Source: DHVE2 group archaeon
GTDB taxonomy: Archaea; Thermoplasmatota; Thermoplasmata; Thermoplasmatales; Aciduliprofundaceae
DNA: 6,839 nt
Direction: 5' to 3'
Assembly: GCA_027056155.1 (NCBI GenBank)
Contig: JALULR010000212.1
Span: 1 to 6,839, forward strand
Shown: piece by piece, positions 1 through 6,697 of the stretch
How positions within the stretch are numbered: position 1 is the first letter of the stretch
Layout of the letters: every line of letters starts with the position of its first letter
Made by a program: the position numbers and the translations under genes
Notes under the pieces: generated by a model
The model's input: the letters and a program-made list of their open reading frames with translations, nothing else
What the model was told of the DNA's origin: nothing
Database searches by the model: none

Positions 1-1053
1 CTCTTTTACTAACTCTTCTATTCCATATTTCTTCAATTTCTCCTTATCACGTTGCAAATCCACCAGCGCCTGATAATCGTAAGGTGCGTGTGCAGGCACA
101 GAATAAACCACGCCCGTGGCATTATCCACATCGACAAACTCCGCGGGCAAAACCGGCACCTCTCGCAAGCTCACCGGCTCTTTTACAAGCTTGCCGATAA
201 AGTAAGTGCCATCAAAGCATTTGCCTATTTTCACGCCCTCTTTCTGGTACTTTAACTTCTCAGCCGCTTCCTTGGATATGTACCATTTCTCACCGTCGAC
301 TAAGGTCTCACAGTACTCGCCCGCGGGGTTGAGCCATAGATTCGTCACGCCGAATATGGTCTCAGGGCGCAGCGTTGCCGCAACGAGATACCCGTCTTCA
401 AATTCAAATTTTATAGCGGTAAACTCCATTATTGAAACCTTATCCGTGTCTCCGTCTTTAATATCGTCCTCGCCCACAGGATTGGAGTCCGCAGGGCTGT
501 ACGTGATAGGATATTTCCCTTTTTTTATCACTCCTTTTTCGTAGAGTTTTTTAAACTGCCATTCTACAAATTTATTATACACCGGCTCGGCAGTGTGAAA
601 CTTCCTGCGCCAGTCAATAGAATAGCCCATGCTTCTAAAATCCTTGATTACCTTGTCTGCAAAATACTGCGCTATGTTTTCAGGCTTGACAAAAGAGCGT
701 AAAATCTCCTCCACCTTCTCTTCATCATCTTCATAAATGCGTATATAATCGCGATACAACGCTATTACTTTCTCATCTCCATTTTTGATAGAGTCTGCTA
801 TGGCAAGCACGGGCGTGCCCGTCACATGAAACGCCATGGGAAATAGTACATTGTGGCCCTCCAATCTCTTAAATCTAGCAATTATGTCTCCCATGGTAAA
901 GGTTCTTCCGTGTCCGATGTGCAGAGAGCCGGACATGTACGGATACGGCACAGTAATGAAAAACTTAGTTCTATTGTTATCTGGCACTGGCTCAAAAACA
1001 TGCTCATCGCTCCACAGACCCTGCCATTTTCTCTCAATTTCTCTGAAATCCAT
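1..1053 (-). CDS. leuS: Leucyl-tRNA synthetase, archaeal type, N-terminal part (3' end beyond window)
   Basis: Class I aminoacyl-tRNA synthetase that charges tRNA-Leu with leucine in the cytoplasm. The minus strand is open from ATG at 1053 to the window edge, giving 351 residues of a protein usually over 900 long, so the C-terminal half is missing because of the window and not by mutation. Visible are the Rossmann-fold start with the HIGH signature at residues 45-48 (HIGHGRT), the LFPMAFHVTGTPV block at 70-82, and the CP1 editing domain with TLRPET (227-232) and GVVYSVPAHAPYDYQAL (314-330). D326 matches the conserved editing aspartate. KMSKS lies beyond the edge. The pattern resembles Pyrococcus-type LeuRS more than the bacterial enzyme. 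The start MDFREIERKWQ aligns with the family start; a TTG seven codons upstream is less likely. No Shine-Dalgarno precedes the ATG. The gene lies 82 bases downstream of cphB in the same direction. Confidence 0.96.
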   Translation of the reverse strand, partial: MDFREIERKWQGLWSDEHVFEPVPDNNRTKFFITVPYPYMSGSLHIGHGRTFTMGDIIARFKRLEGHNVLFPMAFHVTGTPVLAIADSIKNGDEKVIALYRDYIRIYEDDEEKVEEILRSFVKPENIAQYFADKVIKDFRSMGYSIDWRRKFHTAEPVYNKFVEWQFKKLYEKGVIKKGKYPITYSPADSNPVGEDDIKDGDTDKVSIMEFTAIKFEFEDGYLVAATLRPETIFGVTNLWLNPAGEYCETLVDGEKWYISKEAAEKLKYQKEGVKIGKCFDGTYFIGKLVKEPVSLREVPVLPAEFVDVDNATGVVYSVPAHAPYDYQALVDLQRDKEKLKKYGIEELVKE

Positions 1054-1075
1054 GCGGGAGTATAGGAGGAGCAAT

Positions 1076-1110
1076 AAAAAATTTTATCCTAGAGCTTATG
1101 CTTTCTCTAG
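1076..1110 (-). terminator. Hairpin plus T-run between cphB and leuS, possible terminator
   Basis: Read on the minus strand, CTAGAG (1110-1105) and CTCTAG (1094-1089) can pair as a 6-bp stem with a 10-base loop. It is followed after a short spacer by ATTTTTT (T-run at 1081-1076). The hairpin starts about 25 bases after the cyanophycinase stop, so it could help end that transcript. Archaeal termination depends mainly on T-runs, so the hairpin itself may be incidental, and the same AT-rich stretch could act as a promoter element for leuS. Tentative. Confidence 0.35.
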
Positions 1111-1120
1111 ACACAAAAGA

Positions 1121-1128
1121 GATATAAA
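1121..1128 (-). promoter_or_regulatory. TATA-like element upstream of leuS
   Basis: The minus strand reads TTTATATC, a good match to the archaeal TATA box, just after the cyanophycinase stop. A start about 26 bases downstream would give leuS a leader of roughly 45 bases that begins within the hairpin region. A weaker AT-rich element (minus strand ATTTTTTAT, near 1074-1082) lies about 22-29 bases before the leuS ATG and would instead give a leaderless transcript. The sequence does not decide between them. Confidence 0.35.
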
Positions 1129-1135
1129 GATATAC

Positions 1136-1912
1136 TCAAAAGTAGGGCAAGGTGTAATTATCCCCGTTGGTGAGCATATGCACCTTTATATCTCGCACTG
1201 TGAATGGCATGTCATCTTCTAGCTCGGGTATGTTCGTGTACGATATCTCTGAGCCATCTACTATCACCGCCGCATTTTCTCCAATTACCTCGCAGCGCCC
1301 AGAGCCGTGAATGAGCATCCCCGTATTTTCAGCAAGTCCTATCCCAATTATCGCAGGATTCTCAGCTACCACCTGCAACAAGCGCCAAATTCTGTTACGA
1401 GTGATTAGATGCGTGTCAATTAGCACCCCGCCTATTAATCCGAGCCCCGGGCCAGTCTTCACAGAGCCTTTAAGCAACGCGTCCTCTGCCTCACCGTATG
1501 CTATCATAGTCTCCGGCATTGCAGATGCACCTGCACTAGTTCCCGCCACAATGAAATCTTGCTCTTCTTCTAGACGTTTGAGTATAATACGGTGTATAGC
1601 TGTACCACCTATAAGAGATGTGAGCCTCATCTGGTTTCCACCAGTGAAAAATATGCCTCCTGCTTTTTTAACATAATCAATGTATTTTTCAAGCTCTGCA
1701 TCTTCTCTATTTGATATAGCAAGTATGTCAGCGCTTATGCCAAATGTCTCAAATATAAACGCATAGTTCTTCGCAGAGCTCATGGGCGATGAGCTGGCTG
1801 CGGATATTATCGCAATTCTATTAGTATGTAGAGAGTCTTCTATCTTTCGTATTATTGGATTATGAGGCACTAGCTGCAAGTGCCCGCCAATTGGTAAAAG
1901 CATGCCTTTCAC
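1136..1912 (-). CDS. cphB: Cyanophycinase (peptidase family S51), intracellular
   Basis: Serine exopeptidase predicted to cut cyanophycin (multi-L-arginyl-poly-L-aspartate) into beta-Asp-Arg dipeptides. At 258 residues it is close to the usual size of intracellular CphB (about 270), and it has no signal peptide. The nucleophile elbow GTSAGAS is at 124-130 with Ser126. GGNQMRLT at 92-98 supplies Gln94. DTH at 166-168 supplies His168, and R172, R174 and R177 form the arginine cluster that binds polymer aspartates in the Synechocystis enzyme. E195 in GLAENTG fits the third triad residue. The DTH form in place of the DQH of the cyanobacterial enzyme is also known in other cyanophycinases. The start is GTG at 1912 or ATG at 1903 (three codons later, MLLPIGG); GTG suits the shared TATA element as a leaderless start. 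It is divergent from cphA, 50 bases away. Other S51 peptidases (PepE-type aspartyl dipeptidases) are shorter and lack the arginine cluster. Confidence 0.9.
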   Translation of the reverse strand: MKGMLLPIGGHLQLVPHNPIIRKIEDSLHTNRIAIISAASSSPMSSAKNYAFIFETFGISADILAISNREDAELEKYIDYVKKAGGIFFTGGNQMRLTSLIGGTAIHRIILKRLEEEQDFIVAGTSAGASAMPETMIAYGEAEDALLKGSVKTGPGLGLIGGVLIDTHLITRNRIWRLLQVVAENPAIIGIGLAENTGMLIHGSGRCEVIGENAAVIVDGSEISYTNIPELEDDMPFTVRDIKVHMLTNGDNYTLPYF

Positions 1913-1930
1913 AGCATGTGGAAAGGGAGA

Positions 1931-1948
1931 AAAGATTTATATTTTGCG
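1931..1948. promoter_or_regulatory. Shared divergent promoter of cphB and cphA
   Basis: The only clear TATA element between the two genes is TTTATATTT at 1936-1944, nearly the same on both strands (AAATATAAA on the minus strand). On the plus strand it is preceded by a purine-rich BRE-like AGAAAAG, and its centre is about 24 bases before the cphA ATG. On the minus strand its centre is about 28 bases before the cphB GTG. Both distances match the archaeal TATA-to-start spacing of about 25, so both mRNAs would be essentially leaderless, with no Shine-Dalgarno in reading distance. Whether one element fires both ways or two overlapping elements exist is inference. Confidence 0.6.
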
Positions 1949-1962
1949 ATGCATGACTAACT

Positions 1963-4563
1963 ATGGGGCTTGAGATACGGAGGATAAGAACTCTCCGCGG
2001 GGCAAATGTATTTGCGCTATATCCCGTAATATACGGAGAAGTAAAACTCAACGAGTTTTTGAACATATCATCGAAAGATGTGCTCGGATTTGTGGATACT
2101 CTCCTTTCCTTTTTCCCCGGGTTAAAAAAGCACAAGTGCTCGTACAATTTTGAAGGTGGATTTGTACTTCGGCTTAAAGAGGGCACGTATCTCCCGCACA
2201 TATCCGAGCATCTGGCAATAGAGATACAAAATCTTCTTGGAATAGATGTAAAATTTGGAAAGAGCATCTGGATAACCCAAGATGTGTACTGGGTGGCAAT
2301 TGAGTACGAATACGAGAAAACAGCTAGACTTGCGCTAAGGTACGCGTTTGAGATTGTGGAAAAACTCCTAGGCGGCGGAGAGATGTCCCGCGATGAAATA
2401 GAAAGCTACCTAAACGATGTGAAAAAAGAGTATAGCCGCGAGAAACTTGGACCTAGCACTCGAGCCATCGTAGAAGCCGCAAAGAAAAGAAGAATACCTG
2501 TAATGCCCATCGAGCTGGAGTGGAGCATGTTTCAGCTTGGCTACGGCTCAAAGGCGAAGATGATCAGCGCAAGCGTAACCTCCGATACTTCATTGCTCGC
2601 ATCTGACATCGCAAAAGACAAGTACATGAGCAAAAAGCTGCTGGAAGATGCCGGCATACCCGTGCCCGTGGGTTATGTGGTCAAAAACGCAGATGAGGCC
2701 GTGTATGCTGCAAATAGAATTGGATATCCTGTGGTAGTCAAGCCTTTAGACTCACATCATGGCAAAGGTGTGATGGGCGGCATTACCGATGATGAGGGCG
2801 TGCGCATGGCTTACAATATTGCAAAGACACATTCTTCAAAAGTGCTCGTGGAAGAGCATCTCGTAGGCGATGATTATCGATTTCTCGTAGTAGGCGGTCG
2901 CATGGTTGCAGCGTCCAAAAGAACACCGCCTTACATAATTGGCGACGGAGCACGCACAGTAAAAGAGCTCGTAGATGAGCTAAACAACGACCCTATGCGC
3001 GGGTGGGGCCACGAAAACTATCTAACAAAAGTGAGAATTGGCGAAGAAGAAATAAAGTATCTCAAACAGCAAGGATTCACCATGCTAGACATTGTTCCAG
3101 ATGGACAAATTGTATATTTACGGAGAAACGCGAATCTTAGCACTGGCGGTACTGCGATAGACGTGACCGATGAGATATGTCCAGATATACGAAGAGCAGT
3201 AGAGCGTGCTGCAAAAACCATAGGGCTCGATGTGTGCGGTGTAGACGCAATTATAAAAGACATAAAAATGCCTCTGGGCAAGGGTAATGGTGGCATAATC
3301 GAAATTAACACCGCTCCTGGGCTAAGAATGCATATACATCCCACAAAGGGCAAGCCTCGCGATGTTGGAGAGGAGATAATAAAAAACCTGTTTAAAGAAA
3401 GTGATGGAAGAATACCCATAATTTCAATCACGGGCACAAATGGAAAAACGAGTGTTGTGCAGCTAGTGAGCAGAATGTTAAGAGCATCTGGAAAGAGAGT
3501 GGGAATGACCACCACCGGAGGAATATATATCAACGAAGAAAAAGTAATAGAAGGAGATACCACAGGTCCATGGAGTGCTAACATCGTGCTAAAAGATAAA
3601 AGCGTAGATGTCGCCGTTCTTGAATGCGCGCGCGGTGGGATATGGCGCAGGGGACTTGCATACGATAGGGCATATATTGGCTGCGTGCTCAATATTCGAA
3701 AAGACCATCTCGGAGTAGATGGCATAGAGAGTTTAGATGACATATTTTGGATCAAATCCGTGATAACAGAGGCAGTGCTTCCAGAGGGTTACTATATAAT
3801 AAACGCAGAAGATGACTATGCAAACAAGCTCTTAGAAAGAGCGCGTGGCAAACCTGCTGCATTTTCAACAAAGAAAAACGAAATTGTAGAGAGAGTTTTA
3901 GCTGACGGCGGAGCAGTGGTGTATGTGCAAAACTCCAACATAGTGTATGAAACCCCCACTACAAAGGAGGATATCATGCCTGTAGCGTCGATAACCTATG
4001 CTGCGGGCGGCGCGCTGCGTGGCAATTTGGAAAATACGCTCTGTGCTGTGCTCATTGCCAAGCTTATGAAGGTAAGCAACTGTGTAATAAAGGCTGTGCT
4101 TTCCGCCACCATGCCCGGAGCTTTTTCAGGACGCTTAAACACCTTTGAGCATCAAGGTCGAAAAATAATTATGGACTACGCCCACAATCCGGATTCTATA
4201 AGAAAGCTGAGAGATTACGTAGACTATCTCAATCCCAATGATGCATGGGCCATAATCGCAATACCGGGGGATAGAGAGACATCGCTTCTCACAGAAGATG
4301 GTGCCGCCGCAGGCGAAGTTTTTGGACATGTATTTATAACTGCACGAGCGAAAGACCTAAGGGGCAGAGATAAGCAAGAGCTTCTTAATACCATTAAATC
4401 GGGAGCAGAAGGCACCTGCAAAGATGCTAGAGTTTTCGATGACTATCGCATGGCAATTAAAACAGCTCTAGAAGAATCGCAAGAGGGCGATGCCATCTTT
4501 GTATTAATGGGCATAGATAACCCCAATATTATACGGAATTTAACAAAAGACATGCAGGTATAA
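1963..4563 (+). CDS. cphA: Cyanophycin synthetase (CphA1-like)
   Basis: ATP-dependent, ribosome-free polymerase predicted to build cyanophycin by adding Asp to the backbone and then Arg to each Asp side chain, forming cytoplasmic granules. The 866 residues match the usual CphA1 length of about 870. The N domain (about 1-160) begins with the family pattern IRTLRGANVFA and has HISEH at 79-83, the HxxEH site linked to primer generation in CphA1. The ATP-grasp domain (about 165-475) has LGPSTRAIV, the TSDTSLLASDIAKDK block (206-220), VKPLDSHHGKGV (259-270) and EINTAPGLRMH (447-457). The Mur-ligase-like domain (about 484-866) has the P-loop ITGTNGKTS (489-497), ECARGGIWRRGL (554-565), NIRKDHLG (577-584) and MDYAHNP (737-743). 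All three domains are intact, with no frameshift. DSHHGKG differs from the usual DGNHGRG and C555 replaces the common Thr of TARGG. The ATG start fits the TATA spacing. A related polymer cannot be excluded. Confidence 0.92.
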   Translation: MGLEIRRIRTLRGANVFALYPVIYGEVKLNEFLNISSKDVLGFVDTLLSFFPGLKKHKCSYNFEGGFVLRLKEGTYLPHISEHLAIEIQNLLGIDVKFGKSIWITQDVYWVAIEYEYEKTARLALRYAFEIVEKLLGGGEMSRDEIESYLNDVKKEYSREKLGPSTRAIVEAAKKRRIPVMPIELEWSMFQLGYGSKAKMISASVTSDTSLLASDIAKDKYMSKKLLEDAGIPVPVGYVVKNADEAVYAANRIGYPVVVKPLDSHHGKGVMGGITDDEGVRMAYNIAKTHSSKVLVEEHLVGDDYRFLVVGGRMVAASKRTPPYIIGDGARTVKELVDELNNDPMRGWGHENYLTKVRIGEEEIKYLKQQGFTMLDIVPDGQIVYLRRNANLSTGGTAIDVTDEICPDIRRAVERAAKTIGLDVCGVDAIIKDIKMPLGKGNGGIIEINTAPGLRMHIHPTKGKPRDVGEEIIKNLFKESDGRIPIISITGTNGKTSVVQLVSRMLRASGKRVGMTTTGGIYINEEKVIEGDTTGPWSANIVLKDKSVDVAVLECARGGIWRRGLAYDRAYIGCVLNIRKDHLGVDGIESLDDIFWIKSVITEAVLPEGYYIINAEDDYANKLLERARGKPAAFSTKKNEIVERVLADGGAVVYVQNSNIVYETPTTKEDIMPVASITYAAGGALRGNLENTLCAVLIAKLMKVSNCVIKAVLSATMPGAFSGRLNTFEHQGRKIIMDYAHNPDSIRKLRDYVDYLNPNDAWAIIAIPGDRETSLLTEDGAAAGEVFGHVFITARAKDLRGRDKQELLNTIKSGAEGTCKDARVFDDYRMAIKTALEESQEGDAIFVLMGIDNPNIIRNLTKDMQV

Positions 4564-4571
4564 TTAAAAGC

Positions 4572-4586
4572 AAAAAACTATATGTT
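4572..4586 (+). promoter_or_regulatory. TATA/BRE element for the glycosyltransferase gene
   Basis: An A-rich BRE-like run (AAAAAA) leads into CTATATG (4578-4584), whose centre is about 26 bases before the ATG at 4607. This predicts a separate, nearly leaderless transcript for the glycosyltransferase gene, distinct from cphA. TTAGGT just before the start codon is a weak Shine-Dalgarno at best. No clear terminator follows cphA, so some read-through is possible. Confidence 0.5.
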
Positions 4587-4606
4587 TCAATTGATTTAGG
4601 TTATAG

Positions 4607-5659
4607 ATGAAGGTTGCGTTTGGTGTGTGCTCTCTGGGTCTGGGACATGCCACCCGGAGCGCGCCCCTAATCCGCAAACTCGTAAAAGAAGGACACGAGG
4701 TTGTTATAATATCGCATGGGCGTGCGTTATCATTAATAAGGAGAGAGTTTCCATCTCTAAGATTCTACGATATTGAAGATTATCCTATTCGCTACACAGA
4801 GAAAGCGCATCAGCTTGTGCCCATGCTTTTAAAAGATTTTCGCAAAATACTGAGAAACATGGTATATATGCACCGAAAATTTCTGGACATAGATGCCAAA
4901 GAGAATTTTGACATTATTATCTCCGATAGCAGGTACGATGTATTTAACAGATTCAAACCCTCATATTTAATTATTCACCAACTCCGTATAATGCTCCGAG
5001 CTGCAGTGCTTAGGGGAGGCACCATGTTCTACAACTCATACATGACCAAGTTCTTCACAAAGATTATAGTGCCAGACTTGCCAAACGGTGAGCTATCGGG
5101 TGAGATGGCAAAAAATCTAAAATTTATACCTAGTGAAAAGATTGAGTATATTGGTCCGCTTTCTTCATTTAGAAATCTTCATTTAGAGCGGGATATCGAT
5201 GTGCTAATCTCTATCTCTGGCCCAGAGCCACAGCGCACCCTATTTGAAAAAAAGGCAATTGCACAAGTTGATAATTTAGATGGAAAAATAGTTATAACAT
5301 TAGGCAGACCTGAAGGTGATGCGCATGTGGAAAGCAGCGCAGAGCTATACTACTATCTCTCATCGGAGGAGCGAGAGAAGATAATGAACCGCTCAAAAAT
5401 CATAATTTCTCGCTCAGGGTACTCTACTATAATGGATATGTATGTGATTGGCGGCAAAGCTGGCTTCGTGCCCACCCCTGGCCAGCCAGAGCAGAGATAC
5501 CTTGCAAAATATCTACACGCTAAGGGGCTAAGCGCATATATGCCACAAGAAGCATTAGATATCCCCCAGCTCGTGGAGTCTGCAAAGGAATTGCGAGGGT
5601 TTAAGGGCGGATATCAACCAGAAAAGAGCGTTGAAGCGTTTATGGAGGTGATTGGCTGA
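4607..5659 (+). CDS. MJ1255/VC2487-family glycosyltransferase (MurG/GT28-like)
   Basis: Predicted cytoplasmic or membrane-surface GT-B fold glycosyltransferase that uses a nucleotide sugar; acceptor and sugar are not readable from the sequence. The 350 residues match the archaeal MJ1255-type family. The N-terminal half opens with MKVAFGVCSLGLGHATRS, where the glycine-rich GLGHATRS loop (11-18) is the family hallmark. The C-terminal half has ISGPEPQRT (203-211), the donor-site pattern SRSGYST (268-274) and PGQPEQRYLAKYL (291-303), as in MurG-like enzymes. No signal peptide or membrane segment is seen. The start ATG lies directly before the conserved first beta strand. The next gene, a UPF0104 membrane protein, begins 11 bases after the stop, so the two are probably co-transcribed and may act on one lipid-linked or surface glycoconjugate. 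A direct role in cyanophycin metabolism is not indicated. Confidence 0.85.
   Translation: MKVAFGVCSLGLGHATRSAPLIRKLVKEGHEVVIISHGRALSLIRREFPSLRFYDIEDYPIRYTEKAHQLVPMLLKDFRKILRNMVYMHRKFLDIDAKENFDIIISDSRYDVFNRFKPSYLIIHQLRIMLRAAVLRGGTMFYNSYMTKFFTKIIVPDLPNGELSGEMAKNLKFIPSEKIEYIGPLSSFRNLHLERDIDVLISISGPEPQRTLFEKKAIAQVDNLDGKIVITLGRPEGDAHVESSAELYYYLSSEEREKIMNRSKIIISRSGYSTIMDMYVIGGKAGFVPTPGQPEQRYLAKYLHAKGLSAYMPQEALDIPQLVESAKELRGFKGGYQPEKSVEAFMEVIG
5644..5653 (+). promoter_or_regulatory. Consensus Shine-Dalgarno-like site at an unusual distance from the UPF0104 start
   Basis: GGAGGTGATT inside the last codons of the glycosyltransferase is a near-perfect match to the archaeal anti-Shine-Dalgarno. It ends about 17 bases before the ATG at 5671, where 5-10 is usual. 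No better ATG, GTG or TTG lies in frame at normal spacing (only CTG at 5656 and ATA at 5668). It may assist re-initiation after the upstream stop at 5657-5659, or be coincidental coding sequence. Confidence 0.35.
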
Positions 5660-5670
5660 GCTTTAACATA

Positions 5671-6669
5671 ATGAAGCGATGGAAGCTCTGGCTCACAATA
5701 GCAATTGCTGTAAGCGGCATAACCATGGCCTTAATCTATTATTTTACGGTTAAACCTGAGGGGCTCTCAAAGCTAGCTGAGATTCCGCTATATATAATTA
5801 TTATTGCATTCGCCGCTCACATGCTTAATATCCTGTTCTGGGCTTTGCGCATAAAAATTATGGCACTATCCGTGGGTGAGGAAGTTGGATTATACAGATG
5901 CATCAAAATTGTGATGGTAAATCTATTTGTAGCGGCAATAACTCCCTCTGGCATGGGCGGTGAGCCCGCTAGGATTTACATGCTCTCGGAGGGAAAAATG
6001 AGCGGGGGTGATGCTACCGCCATAACGATTGGAGAGCGTATTATTGATTTTATATTCATGGGGACTACCATTCCCTTGCTACTCCTCATTCTCGGGATGT
6101 CCATAGATATAGGAGCGGTGAAAATATATCTGCTATCTGCAGGTATAATACTAGCTGCTGGCGGTGTGCTTCTTCTGTATTTCGTGCTGCGGGCAGATAA
6201 AATTAAAAAGAAGCTCTGGAAACTTGAAAAATACATGAAATTTTTTATCCATGATTCAACTAAGCGAGAAAAGGCAATGGAAAAGCTAGAATTAGAGTTC
6301 GTAAACTTTGCAGATAGCACTAAAGCGCTATTTGCGCTTAAGAAAAAGTATCTTGCATTGACATTTATTGCCACTATCGCAATGTGGTTTGTTGATTTTA
6401 CCATAGTGCCGCTTATTTTAATAGGGCTCGGATATCCGCCATATTGGCTATTCATGTTCGCTGCCCAGCTCATTATAATTGTCATAACAGTAATTCCAGT
6501 GTCCCCCGGCGGCACAGGGCTAGCAGAATTCACCGCATACATACTATTTTCCCAAAAACTGCCACCCGACATTGCAGGCATAACTGTGCTTCTTTGGCGA
6601 GCATTAACATTTTACCTAAATCTCGGACTGGGTTTGGCGTACACCTTGCATTATATTGCGAAAAAATAG
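5671..6669 (+). CDS. UPF0104 / lysylphosphatidylglycerol synthase TM-like integral membrane protein
   Basis: Integral membrane protein of the flippase-like UPF0104 family (Pfam LPG_synthase_TM, PF03706), 332 residues. Hydrophobic segments lie at about 7-26, 38-60, 78-92, 127-145, 151-173, 227-250, 258-277 and 300-327, with a charged loop at 174-226 rich in Lys and Glu. Family motifs are NLFVAAITPSGMGGEPARIYML (84-105, key residues P92, G94, G96, G97, E98, P99, R101), PVSPGGTGLAE (276-286) and LWRALTFYLNLGLG (308-321). The soluble aminoacyl-transferase domain of bacterial MprF is absent, so lysyl transfer is not expected. In archaea, related domains occur in glycosylation proteins such as AglD, and lipid-linked sugar transport or transfer is a fair guess. 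The ATG start is preceded by a strong Shine-Dalgarno-like sequence, but 18 bases away. Confidence 0.87.
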   Translation: MKRWKLWLTIAIAVSGITMALIYYFTVKPEGLSKLAEIPLYIIIIAFAAHMLNILFWALRIKIMALSVGEEVGLYRCIKIVMVNLFVAAITPSGMGGEPARIYMLSEGKMSGGDATAITIGERIIDFIFMGTTIPLLLLILGMSIDIGAVKIYLLSAGIILAAGGVLLLYFVLRADKIKKKLWKLEKYMKFFIHDSTKREKAMEKLELEFVNFADSTKALFALKKKYLALTFIATIAMWFVDFTIVPLILIGLGYPPYWLFMFAAQLIIIVITVIPVSPGGTGLAEFTAYILFSQKLPPDIAGITVLLWRALTFYLNLGLGLAYTLHYIAKK

Positions 6670-6697
6670 ATATACGAGGTTAGCAATCCTCGGCGCG

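Noticed and set aside
52..544. Two overlapping plus-strand open frames opposite leuS
   Set aside because: The minus-strand frame carries conserved LeuRS motifs throughout this stretch; the plus frames are antisense shadows.
836..1222. Plus-strand open frame of 128 codons spanning the leuS start and the end of cphB
   Set aside because: It overlaps two well-supported minus-strand genes and the gap between them; its translation is low-complexity Ser/Arg-rich and matches no family pattern.
1860..2267. Minus-strand open frame across the cphB-cphA gap, a possible small gene
   Set aside because: It covers the start of cphB in another frame, the shared promoter and the conserved CphA N domain; no own start signals or recognisable sequence.
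3018..3755. Long minus-strand open frame (245 codons) inside cphA
   Set aside because: It lies opposite the ATP-grasp and P-loop region, whose motifs are intact on the plus strand; composition (Ser, Pro, Ile rich) is that of an antisense shadow.
4120..4200. Stand-alone Mur ligase interpretation of the 3' half of cphA
   Set aside because: The GTNGKT and DYAHNP motifs are in the same uninterrupted frame as the ATP-grasp and N domains, in the order and length of cyanophycin synthetase.
5976..6581. Minus-strand open frame (201 codons) inside the UPF0104 gene
   Set aside because: Antisense to hydrophobic codons of a membrane protein with clear family motifs on the plus strand.
5671..6669. MprF (lysylphosphatidylglycerol synthase) as the product name
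   Set aside because: Only the membrane domain is present; the C-terminal aminoacyl-transferase domain of MprF is absent.
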